Notes: generated from the sequence alone by a model not told the origin. A DNA stretch of 64,000 bases from Segniliparus rugosus ATCC BAA-974 (GCF_000185725.2 NZ_KI391954.1:186001-250000), one strand, 5' to 3'; shown: positions 40,526-52,336, counted from the first letter of the stretch. Made by a program: numbers and translations.

Positions 40526-41632
40526 ATGACCACCCGTGTGCTCATCTTGGGCTCCACCGGCTCTATCGGGACGCAGGCCCTCGACGTGATCGCCCGCCAT
40601 CGGGACCGGTTCGAAGTGGCAGGTCTCGCCGCAGGGGGAGCACGGGCCGGGTTGTTGGCGCAGCAGGCAGCCGAGTTCCACGTGTCCCGAACGGCCACCG
40701 GGGCCGACGGCATGGCCGGGGTGCTGGACCTGATCCGCGAGACAGAGGCCGACGTGGTGCTCAACGCCATGGTCGGCGCGGTGGGGCTAGCCCCGACCGT
40801 CGAAGCGCTCAAAACCGGCGCGCGGCTGGCGCTCGCGAACAAGGAGTCGCTGATCGCGGGCGGCCCGGTCGTGATGGAGCTTGCGAAGCCCGGCCAGTTG
40901 GTCCCGGTGGACTCCGAGCACTCCGCCCTCGCCCAATGCCTGCGCTCAGGGACGGGGCAAGAAGTGGCGAGCCTCGTGCTCACCGCCTCCGGCGGACCGT
41001 TCCGGGGGTTCTCCCGCGAGCAGTTGGACGCGGTCACCCCCGAGCAGGCGGGCAAGCACCCGACCTGGTCGATGGGCCCGATGAACACGCTCAACTCCGC
41101 CTCGTTGGTGAACAAGGGGCTCGAACTTCTCGAAGCGCACTATCTTTTCGGCCTGCACTGCGACCAGATCGAGGTGACTGTGCACCCGCAGTCGGTCGTG
41201 CACTCCATGGTCTCGTTCGTCGACGGCTCGACGATCGCCCAGGCGAGCCCGCCGGATATGCGGCTGCCCATCGCGCTGGCGCTGTCCTGGCCGGACCGGC
41301 TGTCGGACGTGATCCGCCCCGTTGACTTCTCGAAGGCGCACACGTGGACCTTCGAGCCGGTGGACGACGCGGCGTTCCCCGCCGTGCGGCTCGCGAGGGA
41401 GGCGGGGAAGGGCGGCGGGTCGCTCCCTTCGGTCTACAACGCGGCGAACGAGGAGGCCGCGGCCGCGTTCCTCGCCGAAAAGCTCCGTTTCCCCCAGATC
41501 GCCGAGGTCATCGAGGAGGTCTTGTCGAGGGGATCGCAGTGGGCCGTGAAGCCGGGTACTCTTGAGGAGGCGCTCGAAGCAGACCGGTGGGCTCGCGGCG
41601 AGGCGCGACGCGTTCTGGTGAAAAAGGAGTAG
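40526..41632 (+). CDS. dxr: 1-deoxy-D-xylulose 5-phosphate reductoisomerase
   Basis: NADPH-dependent enzyme of the MEP isoprenoid pathway that converts DXP to MEP. 368 residues with the Rossmann motif [10 protein letters not shown] (8-17), the LANKESLI and VDSEHSA metal/substrate motifs, the flexible-loop region [13 protein letters not shown](V)NKG and the C-terminal four-helix domain. TAGGCT (40514-40519) ends 6 bases before the ATG, so it is likely leaderless. The stop overlaps the rip1 GTG, as in mycobacteria where these genes are also paired. Confidence 0.96.
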   Translation: MTTRVLILGSTGSIGTQALDVIARHRDRFEVAGLAAGGARAGLLAQQAAEFHVSRTATGADGMAGVLDLIRETEADVVLNAMVGAVGLAPTVEALKTGARLALANKESLIAGGPVVMELAKPGQLVPVDSEHSALAQCLRSGTGQEVASLVLTASGGPFRGFSREQLDAVTPEQAGKHPTWSMGPMNTLNSASLVNKGLELLEAHYLFGLHCDQIEVTVHPQSVVHSMVSFVDGSTIAQASPPDMRLPIALALSWPDRLSDVIRPVDFSKAHTWTFEPVDDAAFPAVRLAREAGKGGGSLPSVYNAANEEAAAAFLAEKLRFPQIAEVIEEVLSRGSQWAVKPGTLEEALEADRWARGEARRVLVKKE

Positions 41633-42900
41633 TGCCCGAGTTGTTCGTCTTTGGAGTGGTGCTTTTCGCGCTCGGCATCCTCGCCTCCGTCGCCTGGCAC
41701 GAGTGCGGGCACATGTGGGCAGCGCGCGCCACCGGGATGAAAGTCAGGCGGTACTTCGTCGGGTTCGGCCCCAAGATCTGGTCGATCCGGCGCGGCGAGA
41801 CCGAGTACGGCTTGAAGGCCATTCCCGCAGGCGGGTTCTGCGACATCGCGGGGATGACGGCGATGGACGAGCTCGCCCCGGACGAGGAAGACCGGGCGAT
41901 GTGGAAGCAGAAGCCCTGGAAGCGGGTCTTCGTGCTCGTCGCCGGTCCCGCGATGAACTTCATCCTCGGCGTCGTGCTGCTCTACATGGTCACGCTGGCG
42001 TGGGGGCTGCCGGGGATGTCCCGCGTCTCGGGGGTCTTCGTGCCGAAGTTGGAATGCGTCGCGCCCACCCAGCTCGCCGAGGACGAGTTCGCCCGCTGCG
42101 AGGGCGCGGGGCCCGCCGAGCGCGCGGGCATGCGGGCGGGGGACATCGTCACGGCGGTGAACGGCGTGCATGTCGCGAGCCCGCCCGAGCTGATCAAGGC
42201 GATCGCGGGAGCGCCCGGCGCGGTGCGCTTCGACGTGCTCCGCGACGGGAAGGCGCTCTCGTTGGAGGTGACCCCGGAGCGGGTCTCGTGGTTCGACTTC
42301 GACCCGGCCACCGGGAAGTACCGCTACGACCCTGCCACCGGGAAGCCGGTCATGCGCGAGCTGAGCAAGGTCGGCGTGCGCGTGGCCCCTGTCGATTCGA
42401 TCATCACCCGGTACAACCCGGCGACCGCCGTCCCCGCCACGTTCGAGTTCACCGGGATCATGTTCGAGAAGACCTGGGAAGGCATCACCAAGATCCCGGC
42501 CAAGGTCGGCGCGGTGGTGCGTTCGCTCGGCGGCGGGGAGCGCGACCCGGAGACTCCGATGAGCGTGGTCGGCGCGAGCCGCATCGGCGGGGAGCTTGCC
42601 GAACACGCCGACAAGAACGACGGCGCGTGGCCGACGTTCGTGCTGCTCTTGGCCAGTTTGAACTTCGTGCTCGGCATCTTGAACCTGCTGCCGCTCGTGC
42701 CGTTCGACGGCGGGCACATCGCGGTGGTCGGCTACGAGAAGGTCCGTGACAGCGTCCGCCGGCTGCGGGGCAAGGCGGCAGGCGGTCCGGTGGACTACCT
42801 CAAGCTCGCCCCGGCGACATATGTGGTGCTCGCGGTCGTCGGCGTGTACATGGTGCTCGTGCTGGCGGCGGACGTCATCAACCCGATCCGGCTGTTCTAG
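41632..42900 (+). CDS. rip1: Site-2 protease of the RseP/Rip1 family
   Basis: Intramembrane zinc metalloprotease that cleaves anti-sigma factors and other membrane proteins. 422 residues: the active-site HECGH (23-27) lies in the first transmembrane helix, a PDZ domain with RAGMRAGDIVTAVNG is in the middle, and the third zinc ligand is D359 in the LVPFDGGH motif near the C-terminus. In mycobacteria Rip1 controls several sigma factors. The GTG start overlaps the dxr stop and follows AAAAAGGAG. Confidence 0.95.
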   Translation: MPELFVFGVVLFALGILASVAWHECGHMWAARATGMKVRRYFVGFGPKIWSIRRGETEYGLKAIPAGGFCDIAGMTAMDELAPDEEDRAMWKQKPWKRVFVLVAGPAMNFILGVVLLYMVTLAWGLPGMSRVSGVFVPKLECVAPTQLAEDEFARCEGAGPAERAGMRAGDIVTAVNGVHVASPPELIKAIAGAPGAVRFDVLRDGKALSLEVTPERVSWFDFDPATGKYRYDPATGKPVMRELSKVGVRVAPVDSIITRYNPATAVPATFEFTGIMFEKTWEGITKIPAKVGAVVRSLGGGERDPETPMSVVGASRIGGELAEHADKNDGAWPTFVLLLASLNFVLGILNLLPLVPFDGGHIAVVGYEKVRDSVRRLRGKAAGGPVDYLKLAPATYVVLAVVGVYMVLVLAADVINPIRLF

Positions 42901-42941
42901 TTCCCGCCCGGTCCGACAGGCCGAACGATTAGACTGTTGCC

Positions 42942-44087
42942 ATGACTTCCGTCGAACTCGGCATGCCCGCCCCGCCAGCCCAGGTGCTCGCCCCGCGCAG
43001 GCGGACCCGGCAGCTCAGGCTCGGACCGGTCGGCGTGGGCAGCGACTCCCCGGTGTCGGTGCAGTCGATGACCACGACCAAGACCCATGACGTGAACGCC
43101 ACGCTGCAGCAGATCGCGCAGCTCACCGCGGCGGGCTGCGATGTGGTCCGGGTGGCCTGTCCGCGCCAGGAGGACGCCGACGCGCTGGCCGCCATCGCGA
43201 AGAAGAGCCAGATCCCGGTCATCGCCGACATCCATTTCCAGCCCCGCTACATTTTCGCCGCCATCGAGGCGGGCTGCGCGGGCGTGCGGGTGAACCCCGG
43301 CAACATCAAGGAATTCGACGGCAGAGTCAAAGAGGTGGCGCTGGCCGCCTCGGACGCGAAAACCCCGATCCGCATCGGCGTCAACGCGGGCTCGCTGGAC
43401 CCGCGCATTCTCGCCAAATACGGCAAAGCCACCCCGGAGGCGCTGGTCGAGTCGGCGCTGTGGGAGGCGGGTCTGTTCGCGGAGCACGGCTTTTTCGACC
43501 TGAAGATCTCGGTCAAGCACAACGACCCGGTGACCATGGTCCGCGCCTACGAGCTTCTGGCCGAGCAATGCGACTACCCCCTGCACCTCGGCGTCACCGA
43601 AGCGGGCCCCGCATTCCAAGGGACGATCAAATCCGCCGTCGCCTTCGGCGCGCTGCTCTCGAAGGGCATCGGCGACACGATCCGGGTCTCGCTCTCCGCG
43701 CCCCCGGTGGAGGAAGTGAAGGTCGGCCAGCAGATCCTGATGTCCCTCGGCTTGAAGGAGCGCACGCTGGAGATCGTCTCCTGTCCGAGCTGCGGCCGCG
43801 CGCAGGTCGACGTGTACACGCTCGCGGAGCAGGTCACAGCGGGTCTGGAGGGGATCGAGGTGCCGTTGCGGGTCGCGGTCATGGGCTGCGTGGTCAACGG
43901 GCCGGGCGAGGCGCGGGAGGCCGACCTTGGCGTCGCGTCCGGCAACGGCAAGGGGCAGATCTTCGTCAAGGGCGAGGTCATCAAGACCGTGCCAGAGCAC
44001 CTTATCGTCGAGACGCTGATCGAAGAAGCCCTGCGCATCGCGGAGGAAACCGGGGAGCGAGGCTCCCCGCAAGTCACTGTGAGCTAA
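42942..44087 (+). CDS. ispG: 4-hydroxy-3-methylbut-2-enyl diphosphate synthase
   Basis: Iron-sulfur enzyme of the MEP pathway that reduces MEcPP to HMBPP. 381 residues; [15 protein letters not shown] opens the TIM barrel, and the [4Fe-4S] ligands lie in SCPSCGRAQ and the downstream [14 protein letters not shown] motif. It is the bacterial form without the plant insert. TAGACT (42930-42935) ends 6 bases before the ATG, so despite the rip1 gene ending 41 bases upstream it has its own, probably leaderless, promoter. Confidence 0.96.
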   Translation: MTSVELGMPAPPAQVLAPRRRTRQLRLGPVGVGSDSPVSVQSMTTTKTHDVNATLQQIAQLTAAGCDVVRVACPRQEDADALAAIAKKSQIPVIADIHFQPRYIFAAIEAGCAGVRVNPGNIKEFDGRVKEVALAASDAKTPIRIGVNAGSLDPRILAKYGKATPEALVESALWEAGLFAEHGFFDLKISVKHNDPVTMVRAYELLAEQCDYPLHLGVTEAGPAFQGTIKSAVAFGALLSKGIGDTIRVSLSAPPVEEVKVGQQILMSLGLKERTLEIVSCPSCGRAQVDVYTLAEQVTAGLEGIEVPLRVAVMGCVVNGPGEAREADLGVASGNGKGQIFVKGEVIKTVPEHLIVETLIEEALRIAEETGERGSPQVTVS

Positions 44088-44155
44088 CAGCAAGGTCACG
44101 CGGTCTCGGTGCGCCTCTTCCGAATAAGGCGCGAAAAAGCTTACCATCTGCGGAT

Positions 44156-45970
44156 ATGCGGAGCCCTTTGTGTCGAGCGGTCGTGCTTGCGCTGGCCGTG
44201 CTGCTGCCGGTCGGGATGACAGCCTGCACGCCCAAACCGGTCGGCCCGAACCCTGAGGCGCTGAAATTCCTCGGTTTGCTCGCCAAGCACAAGACGCGGG
44301 AGGCCGCGGACCAGACCGACTTCCCGGACCGCGCCGTCCGGGCCATCGACCAGATGTGGAACGGGTTGCAGGCGAGCGCGTTGACCGCGCGGATCGGCGA
44401 GGCCGAGATCAGCGGCGACACCGCCAAGGTCGGGTATCACTACGAGTGGAGCCTGCCGAAAGGCAGGGTCTGGGCGTACGACGGCAAGTTGCACCTTGGC
44501 AAGATCCGGGGCGAATGGCGAGTGCTGTGGACGAACACGGACCTGCATCCCAAGCTCGGCGACACGCAGACCGTCGCGTTGCGCGCCTTCGCCCCTCCTC
44601 GAGCTTCGGTGATCGAGAGCACAGGCTCCCCGTTGCTGGTGCCGGGGACGGTGACCCGCATCCTTTTCACCCCCAAAGACGTGCGGCTTCCTGACACCGT
44701 CACTTCGGTCGCCAAGCGCATTGTCGACGCGCTCGGCGACCTCGCGCCCGAGGGGTTGACCGGCCAAGCCCTCGCCGAGCAAGCGACCGCGGCGGGGAAA
44801 AAGGCGTACGGAGTCGTGCTGCTCCCGAACGACAAGGCGAAGCCGATCCTCGACAAGATCGGCATGATCTCCGGGGTGGGCTTCAACCAGGAGTACGATC
44901 TGGTGCCCACCGATGTGAACTTCGCGCCCGATCTGGTCGGACAAGTGAAGAAGCAGGCGCTCGCCGAAGTGGACGGGAAAGCGGGGTGGCGAGTGGTCAC
45001 CGTGAACGCAGACGGCGTCGAGTTCGACGTGCTCCACGAGACGCGGTCGCAGCCGTCCCCGGCGATCATGCTGAGCATCGACCGCCGCGTCCAGGACGCG
45101 GCGCAGCACGCCGTCGACAGCCGTGGCCTTGCGACCATGATGGTGGCGATCCAGCCGTCCACCGGCCATATCCTGGCCGTGGCGCAGAACCGCGCTGCGG
45201 ACGAGGCCGGAGTGCTCGCGACCCAGGGGCAGTACCCGCCCGGCTCCACCTTCAAGATCATCACCGCGAGCGCGGCGATGGCGCAGGGCCTGGCGAATCC
45301 GGAGTCGTACGTCGGCTGCCCCGGCCGGGTGGACATCGGCGAGCGCAGCATCCCGAACGAGAACGAGTTCAGCCTCGGAGCCGTGCCGATGCGCACGGCG
45401 TTCGCGCACTCCTGCAACACCACGTTCGCGAAGCTCGCGAGCGAGATGTCGCCGGACGCGCTCACCCGCGCCGCGGCCTCGCTCGGCCTCGGCGTGGACT
45501 ATCAGATCCCGGACTTGACGACGATTTCCGGTTCGGTGCCCAAAGCCGACGATCTCACCATCCGAACGGAGGACGGCTTCGGGCAGGGCATGGTGACGGT
45601 CAGCCCGTTCGGCATGGCGGTGGTGGCCGCGACGGTCGCGCACGGCTCGCCGGTGGTCCCGGTGTACCGCCTCGATTCCCCGACCCAGGTGTCAGGAGAC
45701 CGGCCCGAGCTGAGCCCGGCCATCGTCGAAGGCCTGCGGCCGATGATGCGCCAAGTGGTCACAGCGGGCACCGCGACGCATATCGCCGACTGCGGAGAGG
45801 TCTACGGGAAGACAGGCGAGGCCGAGATCGACGGCGGCTCGCACGCGTGGTTCGTGGGGTATCGCGGCGATGTCGCCTTCGCGACGCTCGTGGTCCGAGG
45901 CGGGAGTTCGGAGGCGGCGGTCGCGGTCACCAAACTTTTCCTCAAGAGCATCCCCGACAGCGACTTCTAG
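44156..45970 (+). CDS. Penicillin-binding lipoprotein (Rv2864c/PbpX-type transpeptidase)
   Basis: Class B penicillin-binding protein anchored as a lipoprotein. 604 residues: signal with lipobox MTAC, an N-terminal MecA/NTF2-like domain (about 40-150), the PBP dimerisation region and a C-terminal transpeptidase domain with S364-T-F-K367, S419-C-N421 and K552-T-G motifs. All catalytic residues are present. It matches the size and position (near ispG and map) of Rv2864c of M. tuberculosis. Start ATG 44156 follows TACCAT by 8 bases, a leaderless pattern. Acts in cell-wall cross-linking outside the membrane. Confidence 0.92.
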   Translation: MRSPLCRAVVLALAVLLPVGMTACTPKPVGPNPEALKFLGLLAKHKTREAADQTDFPDRAVRAIDQMWNGLQASALTARIGEAEISGDTAKVGYHYEWSLPKGRVWAYDGKLHLGKIRGEWRVLWTNTDLHPKLGDTQTVALRAFAPPRASVIESTGSPLLVPGTVTRILFTPKDVRLPDTVTSVAKRIVDALGDLAPEGLTGQALAEQATAAGKKAYGVVLLPNDKAKPILDKIGMISGVGFNQEYDLVPTDVNFAPDLVGQVKKQALAEVDGKAGWRVVTVNADGVEFDVLHETRSQPSPAIMLSIDRRVQDAAQHAVDSRGLATMMVAIQPSTGHILAVAQNRAADEAGVLATQGQYPPGSTFKIITASAAMAQGLANPESYVGCPGRVDIGERSIPNENEFSLGAVPMRTAFAHSCNTTFAKLASEMSPDALTRAAASLGLGVDYQIPDLTTISGSVPKADDLTIRTEDGFGQGMVTVSPFGMAVVAATVAHGSPVVPVYRLDSPTQVSGDRPELSPAIVEGLRPMMRQVVTAGTATHIADCGEVYGKTGEAEIDGGSHAWFVGYRGDVAFATLVVRGGSSEAAVAVTKLFLKSIPDSDF

Positions 45971-46076
45971 CCGCGCCGGCTTCGGCTCGGATCGCGATCT
46001 GCCGCGCAGACCCCGGCAAGGGGAGGGCCGGGAGACATGCGCTGTGCGGGGCTCGGACTGAGTACACTGGCATGCT

Positions 46077-46976
46077 ATGACCCTCCCCCACTCGCAAACC
46101 TCGTGGGCGACGCCCCCGGCGCCCCGCAAGCCGCTGCGACCTGGCAAGCCGAGCCCGATCCTGACCGTGCCGGACTCGATCGTCAAACCCGAGTACGTCT
46201 GGAAGCCGACGGCGAAAGAGGGCAGCGAGCCGTGGGTGCAGACCGAGGAGACGATCGCCGCCGTGCGGGTCGCCTCCAAGATCGCCGCAGGCGCCCTCGC
46301 CGAGGCGGGCGCGGCGGTGCGCCCGGGGATCCGGACCGACGAGCTGGACCGGATCGCCCACGACTACATGGTGGACCACGGCGCGTACCCGTCGACCCTT
46401 GGCTACAAGTCGTTCCCGAAGTCCTGCTGCACCTCCCTCAACGAGGTGATCTGCCACGGCATCCCCGACTCCACCGTGGTCGAGGAGGGCGACATCGTGA
46501 ACATCGACGTGACCGCGTACATCGACGGCGCGCACGGGGACACCTGCGCGACTTTCTTCGCGGGCGAGGTCTCGGACGAGGCGCGTCAGCTGGTGGACGT
46601 GGCGCGCGAGGCGCGGGACCGGGGCATCAGGGCGATCCGGCCGGGCAGGCAGCTCAATGTCGTCGGCCGTGTCATCGAGGCGTACGCGTCGCGGTTCGGC
46701 TACAACACGGTCCGGGACTTCACCGGACACGGCATCGGGACGACGTTCCACAACGGGCTGTCCGTCTTGCACTATGACGCGCCGCAGGTCACCACGGTCA
46801 TCGAACCGGGCATGGTCTTCACCGTGGAGCCGATGATCAACGCGGGCGCGCTCGACTACGAGATCTGGCAGGACGGCTGGACCGTGGTGACCAAGGACAA
46901 GAAGTGGTCCGCCCAGTTCGAGCACACGATCCTGGTCACCGAGGACGGCGTGGAAGTCCTGACCGCGCTGGACTGA
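46077..46976 (+). CDS. map: Methionine aminopeptidase type I with proline-rich N-terminal extension
   Basis: Removes the initiator methionine from new proteins. 299 residues; about 40 extra N-terminal residues with [13 protein letters not shown] form the SH3-binding-like extension of type 1c enzymes known from M. tuberculosis MapB. The catalytic domain has [13 protein letters not shown], the metal ligands in IVNIDVT and GDTCATF, the FTGHGIG His and the two Glu ligands in FTVEPMIN and [14 protein letters not shown] (46063-46068) ends 8 bases before the ATG, so the mRNA is probably leaderless. Confidence 0.95.
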   Translation: MTLPHSQTSWATPPAPRKPLRPGKPSPILTVPDSIVKPEYVWKPTAKEGSEPWVQTEETIAAVRVASKIAAGALAEAGAAVRPGIRTDELDRIAHDYMVDHGAYPSTLGYKSFPKSCCTSLNEVICHGIPDSTVVEEGDIVNIDVTAYIDGAHGDTCATFFAGEVSDEARQLVDVAREARDRGIRAIRPGRQLNVVGRVIEAYASRFGYNTVRDFTGHGIGTTFHNGLSVLHYDAPQVTTVIEPGMVFTVEPMINAGALDYEIWQDGWTVVTKDKKWSAQFEHTILVTEDGVEVLTALD

Positions 46977-47137
46977 CCCCGCGCGGACGAAGCGCGATCA
47001 GATCCAGATCCCGGCGGGGCTGTGTCGTCCGCGACCAATGCGACGCGGCCTTGGACATGCTGGCCAAGTCCTTTTCGACGAGGCCACGCCATGCCGCATG
47101 GAAATCGAACGGGACATCCGCGCGCTCGTCGGACAGG

Positions 47138-47157
47138 CGGGCGGCCTGAGCCGCCCG
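47138..47157. terminator. Hairpin between convergent map and RecB-like genes
   Basis: CGGGCGGC-CTGA-GCCGCCCG is an 8-bp GC-rich stem with a tetraloop, just downstream of the minus-strand nuclease stop and 161 bases after map. Likely a shared terminator. Confidence 0.5.
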
Positions 47158-47162
47158 AGCCG

Positions 47163-48029
47163 TTATTCGGCTAAAAGCTCGAGGACGAGGGCCTCGTCGT
47201 CCACTTCGTCGGGCCATCCCGGATATTCGGGCGGAGTGTTGCCGAACGCGGGGCACCGGCTCTGGTGCTCGCACCATTTGCACAGCGGCCCAGGGTTGGG
47301 CCGGAAGTCGCCGGTCCGCCCGGCGGCTTGGATCGCCCGCCAGATGGCGACGAGCGTGCGGCTGAACCGGTCGAGCTCGTCGGGCTCGGGCTCGTAGGTC
47401 AGCGTGTCCCCTGACCCCAGATACATCAGGCGCAGCTCGTTCGGCACGACCCCGCGCAGCTTCCACAGCGCCAGCGCGTAGAACTTCATCTGGAACAGCG
47501 CTTTGGCCTCGTAGAGCCCGCCCGGCGCGCGCCCGGTCTTGTAGTCGACCACGCGGAGCTCGCCGCCCGCGAGCTCGTCCACCCGGTCGACGAACCCGCG
47601 CAGCGGCACGTCGGGCTCCAGTTCCACCTCGACCCGCAGCTCGCAGGCGTGCGGGGTGACGCTGGCAGGGTCTTCCAGCGCGAAATATCCGGCCAAAAGG
47701 GTCTTCGACTGCTCGAACAGCTGCTCAAGCCCCTGTTCGTCCAAATCGAGCCGGTTGTCCTCTGCCATCTCGCCCGACACCCGCTCCCACGAGGGGGCGA
47801 CGAGCCCGTGCGCGGCGTCCAAGGTCCGGGATTCGGCCGGCAGCGCGAGGAGGTCTTCGAGCGCGGCGTGCACGAGCGTCCCCCGGACCATCGCCAGGGT
47901 CGGCGGCTGGGGGATGCGGTCGATGGCCCGCAGCCGGTACAGCAGGGGACACTGGCGGAAGTCGCTCGCCCGTGAGGGGGAGAGCGCCAGTCTTCTGCTC
48001 GGCGAAGACTCGACGGTTGATTTCGTCAT
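47163..48029 (-). CDS. RecB/Cas4-like PD-(D/E)XK nuclease with Fe-S cluster (Rv2119-type)
   Basis: 288-residue nuclease of the RecB family. The catalytic core is visible as D148 (GFVDRVDE), D162 and K164 (VVDYKTG). Four cysteines, C27 near the N-terminus and C250, C253, C259 (CKWCEHQSRC), match the split ligands of a [4Fe-4S] cluster as in AddB and Cas4. It lies near trmI, as Rv2119 does in M. tuberculosis. TAGGCT (48041-48036) ends 6 bases before the ATG. No CRISPR array is nearby, so a DNA-repair role is more likely than adaptation. Confidence 0.85.
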   Translation of the reverse strand: MTKSTVESSPSRRLALSPSRASDFRQCPLLYRLRAIDRIPQPPTLAMVRGTLVHAALEDLLALPAESRTLDAAHGLVAPSWERVSGEMAEDNRLDLDEQGLEQLFEQSKTLLAGYFALEDPASVTPHACELRVEVELEPDVPLRGFVDRVDELAGGELRVVDYKTGRAPGGLYEAKALFQMKFYALALWKLRGVVPNELRLMYLGSGDTLTYEPEPDELDRFSRTLVAIWRAIQAAGRTGDFRPNPGPLCKWCEHQSRCPAFGNTPPEYPGWPDEVDDEALVLELLAE

Positions 48030-48124
48030 GGCTCGAGCCTAGCGAGGCTGTCCGACAACCACCGAACGAAGCGCGCGGATCGATGGAACCGAATATCGGG
48101 CGGACGCGTCTAATCCAGCAGCCG

Positions 48125-48316
48125 CGGAGCGGGACGGACACGGAGCGGGACGGACACGGAGCGGGACGGACACGGAGCGGGACGGACACGGAGCCGGACG
48201 GACACGGAGCCGGACGGACACGGAGCCGGACGGACACGGAGCCGGACGGACACGGAGCCGGACGGACACGGAGCCGGACGGACACGGAGCCGGACGGACA
48301 CGGAGCCGGACGGACA
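48125..48316. repeat. Minisatellite: twelve perfect 16-bp tandem units
   Basis: Twelve head-to-tail copies without a gap. Units 1-4 are CGGAGCGGGACGGACA and units 5-12 are CGGAGCCGGACGGACA, differing at one base. The array ends 11 bases before the ribosome binding site of the exported-protein gene at 48339. Sixteen is not a multiple of three, so the array is not a coding repeat. Copy number is likely to vary between strains, as with mycobacterial VNTR loci. Confidence 0.95.
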
Positions 48317-48338
48317 CAACGGGCATTGGAGGCCGACA

Positions 48339-48668
48339 GTGCGGAGCATTTTCAAACGGGCGGCGCTCGGCGCGGCCGCGATGTTGCTGCTGGGCGGGCA
48401 GTGGGCGGCGGCCGACCCGAGCGGAGGCGGCAAGCCGCCAGAGGTCAAAGACTTCTGGGCCGTCAAAGTCGGCTCCTACAAGCTCCTTCCGGACGGACGT
48501 GTGGACAAGCGGGACGGCAGCGTCAAAGGCTACGGCAAGTCCATCGGGGCCGCGATGGAGATGGCGAAGAAACGAGCGGCGGCCAAACACGAGGCCATTG
48601 GCGCGCCTTTGCAAACGTTCGGGCCGATGACCTGGGACAAAGCGATGGCGAAAGCCGGTTTGCTCTGA
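48339..48668 (+). CDS. Small exported protein downstream of the minisatellite
   Basis: 109 residues: signal peptide (FKRAALGAAAMLLLGGQWAAA, cleavage before DPSG) and a basic mature part with KVGSYKLLPDGRVDKRDGSVKGYG. Start GTG 48339 lies 6 bases after GGAGG (48328-48332). The 192-bp repeat array ends just upstream and may lie in its 5' untranslated region. Function unknown; no close family recognised. Confidence 0.65.
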   Translation: MRSIFKRAALGAAAMLLLGGQWAAADPSGGGKPPEVKDFWAVKVGSYKLLPDGRVDKRDGSVKGYGKSIGAAMEMAKKRAAAKHEAIGAPLQTFGPMTWDKAMAKAGLL

Positions 48669-48794
48669 GACTTCCCGCACAGTGCGCCTCGCCGTTCTTG
48701 ATCTTGGGGAATTTCTCGCGCGTCATGCGGTATCTTGATCCGTACCACAAGGGGGTGGGTTTCGGCAGGGAATTTTTTATTGGAAGGGGCTAGG

Positions 48795-49085
48795 ATGAAG
48801 ATTGTTCGCGGGTTGGGTTCGATCGCGGCGATCGCAGGGGTGACGGCAAGCGTGTGGCTGACGGGTCAGCTCATGGCGAACGCGGCTCCGGGCGAGGGCG
48901 AGTACCAAGTGCAATGCGATGTGTACTCCAACAGCGGGTTCGGCGGCCCGTTCGGCGGCGGAGGGGGCATGCCGGTCGGCCAGGTCATCGGCATCGGTTC
49001 GGACGAGGGGGAGGCGATGCAGGACGCGCAGCGGAAAATGTGGAGCTACATGAACCCGTACCTGTCGAACTGTCACCCCATCTGA
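48795..49085 (+). CDS. Small exported two-cysteine protein (paralogue of the gene at 49111)
   Basis: 96 residues from ATG 48795, which follows GGAAGGGGCTAGG. A signal sequence (MKIVRGLGSIAAIAGVTASV) ends near ANAAPGE. The mature protein has a glycine-rich loop (GFGGPFGGGGGMP) and two cysteines (QCDVY, SNCHPI) that could form one disulfide. The last third (IGSDEGEAMQDAQRKMWSY) resembles the protein at 49111. Function unknown. Confidence 0.65.
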   Translation: MKIVRGLGSIAAIAGVTASVWLTGQLMANAAPGEGEYQVQCDVYSNSGFGGPFGGGGGMPVGQVIGIGSDEGEAMQDAQRKMWSYMNPYLSNCHPI

Positions 49086-49106
49086 TTGGCCGACCTGGTT
49101 CAATAG

Positions 49107-50324
<1,218 letters not shown>

Positions 50325-50411
50325 GGAGCCGTTTCACGTCGCTTTGCGCCCAATAGCGGCTGGATCCCGCGCTGAAGGGCCCACCGTTGGAACCGCGCGT
50401 TCATCTTTGCT

Positions 50412-50442
50412 TTGACGGGCGGTTCCGCTGTGTCAATATGAT
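50412..50442 (+). promoter_or_regulatory. Candidate promoter of mpa
   Basis: TTGACG (50412-50417) and TATGAT (50437-50442) are near-consensus -35 and -10 hexamers, but the spacer is 19 bases, longer than ideal. It lies 120 bases before the mpa start in a 237-bp gap with no gene. Confidence 0.4.
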
Positions 50443-50561
50443 CACTACCACATGGAGAGATTGGCCGGTCGCGCGCTCCGTTCCGACGCCGGAGGCGATT
50501 CACCGGTACGGTGGTAGAACCAGCGCTGTAAAGCGACACGCCTGACAAGGGAGTGGTGAAT

Positions 50562-52316
50562 ATGAGCACCTCGGATCGCACGGACTACGACCCCTTCGAG
50601 GAGTCGGGCGCGCACAGCGGCCCGGACGACCGGATCGGCGCGGGGCGCCTCTCTCGGCAGCCTGAATCGAACGATCCGGCCGAGCTTCGCGAGAAGATCG
50701 ACGTGCTGACCAAGCGGAACGCGAAACTGCTCGACACGTTGCGCGACGCGCGGGCGCAGCTGGTCACGCTTCGGGAAGAAGTGGACCGGCTCGGCCAGCC
50801 CCCCGGCGGCTACGGCGTGCTCCTCGGGGTCAACGACGACAAGACTCTCGACGTGTTCACCTCCGGGCGCAAGATGCGGTTGGCCGTTTCGCCCAACGTC
50901 GATCCCGTGCTGCTGCGCAAAGGGCAGACCGTCCGCTTGAACGAGGCGCTCACCGTGGTGGGCGCGGAGCTGTTCGAGGCGGTCGGCGAGATCTCCACCC
51001 TGCGCGAAGTGCTCGAGGACGGGCACCGCGCGCTCGTGGTCGGGCACGCCGACGAGGAACGCGTCGTCTGGCTCGCCGACCCGCTCACCAAGAAGGAGGA
51101 CGACGAGGAGGGCGGCTTCCGCCACTTGCGCCCGGGCGACTCGCTGTTGGTGGACACCAAAGCCGGGTACGCGTTCGAGCGCATCCCCAAGGCCGAGGTC
51201 GAAGACCTCGTGCTCGAAGAGGTGCCGGACGTCCAGTACGAGGACATCGGCGGGCTCACCCGGCAGATCGAGCAGATCCGCGACGCGGTGGAGCTGCCGT
51301 TCTTGCACCGGGATTTGTTCAAGGAATACTCGCTGCGGCCGCCGAAGGGCGTGCTGCTCTACGGCCCTCCTGGCTGCGGCAAGACCCTGATCGCCAAGGC
51401 GGTCGCCAACTCGCTCGCGAAGAAAATCGCCGAAGCGAGGGGCGAGGACTCGCGCGAGGCGAAGTCGTTCTTCTTGAACATCAAGGGCCCGGAGCTTTTG
51501 AACAAGTTCGTCGGCGAGACCGAGCGTCACATCCGGCTCATCTTCCAGCGTGCGCGGGAGAAGGCGTCCGAAGGCACTCCGGTGATCGTCTTCTTCGACG
51601 AGATGGACTCGATCTTCCGCACCAGGGGCTCCGGCGTCTCCTCCGACGTGGAGACCACGGTCGTCCCGCAGTTGCTCGCCGAGATCGACGGCGTGGAGGG
51701 CCTGGAGAACGTCATCGTCATCGGAGCCTCCAACCGCGAGGACATGATCGACCCGGCGATCCTGCGCCCAGGGCGGCTCGACGTGAAGATCAAGATCGAG
51801 CGTCCGGACGCCGAGGCCGCTGTGGACGTGTTCTCGAAGTACCTGGTGCCGGACCTGCCGCTCAACGCCGACGACCTCGCCGAGTTCGGGAACGACAAGG
51901 CCGCTTGCGTCGCCGCGATGATCGACCGTGTCGTGGAGCGGATGTACGCGCAGAACGAGGACAACCGGTTCCTCGAGGTCACCTACGCCAACGGCGACAA
52001 GGAGATCATGTACTTCAAGGACTTCAACTCGGGCGCGATGATCCAGAACGTCGTGGACCGGGCGAAGAAGTCGGCGATCAAGTCGGTGCTGGAGACCGGG
52101 AAGCCCGGATTGTCCATCCAGCACCTCTACGACGCCATCGTGCACGAGTTCGCGGAGAACGAGGACCTGCCGAACACCACGAACCCGGACGACTGGGCGC
52201 GGATCTCGGGCAAGAAGGGCGAGCGGATCGTCTACATCCGCACGCTCATCTCGAACAAGCAGGGCACGTCCGGCAGGGCCATCGACACCGAGAACAACAC
52301 TGGCCAATACCTGTAA
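50562..52316 (+). CDS. mpa: Mycobacterial proteasome ATPase (ARC)
   Basis: Hexameric AAA+ unfoldase that feeds pupylated proteins to the 20S proteasome. 584 residues: an N-terminal coiled coil (about 40-76) that binds Pup, tandem OB folds, an AAA domain with Walker A GPPGCGKT (268-275) and Walker [12 protein letters not shown], and the C-terminal TGQYL whose penultimate tyrosine docks into the proteasome. This intact tail implies a functional 20S core elsewhere in the genome. Start ATG 50562 follows AAGGGAG. Unlike in mycobacteria, dop, pup and prcBA do not follow. Confidence 0.96.
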   Translation: MSTSDRTDYDPFEESGAHSGPDDRIGAGRLSRQPESNDPAELREKIDVLTKRNAKLLDTLRDARAQLVTLREEVDRLGQPPGGYGVLLGVNDDKTLDVFTSGRKMRLAVSPNVDPVLLRKGQTVRLNEALTVVGAELFEAVGEISTLREVLEDGHRALVVGHADEERVVWLADPLTKKEDDEEGGFRHLRPGDSLLVDTKAGYAFERIPKAEVEDLVLEEVPDVQYEDIGGLTRQIEQIRDAVELPFLHRDLFKEYSLRPPKGVLLYGPPGCGKTLIAKAVANSLAKKIAEARGEDSREAKSFFLNIKGPELLNKFVGETERHIRLIFQRAREKASEGTPVIVFFDEMDSIFRTRGSGVSSDVETTVVPQLLAEIDGVEGLENVIVIGASNREDMIDPAILRPGRLDVKIKIERPDAEAAVDVFSKYLVPDLPLNADDLAEFGNDKAACVAAMIDRVVERMYAQNEDNRFLEVTYANGDKEIMYFKDFNSGAMIQNVVDRAKKSAIKSVLETGKPGLSIQHLYDAIVHEFAENEDLPNTTNPDDWARISGKKGERIVYIRTLISNKQGTSGRAIDTENNTGQYL

Positions 52317-52336
52317 GCGGCGGCGCGGGAAAAGGG

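Noticed and set aside
48125-48316. CRISPR array
   Set aside because: Units are contiguous 16-bp copies without spacers, and the nearby RecB/Cas4-like nuclease belongs to a general actinobacterial family.
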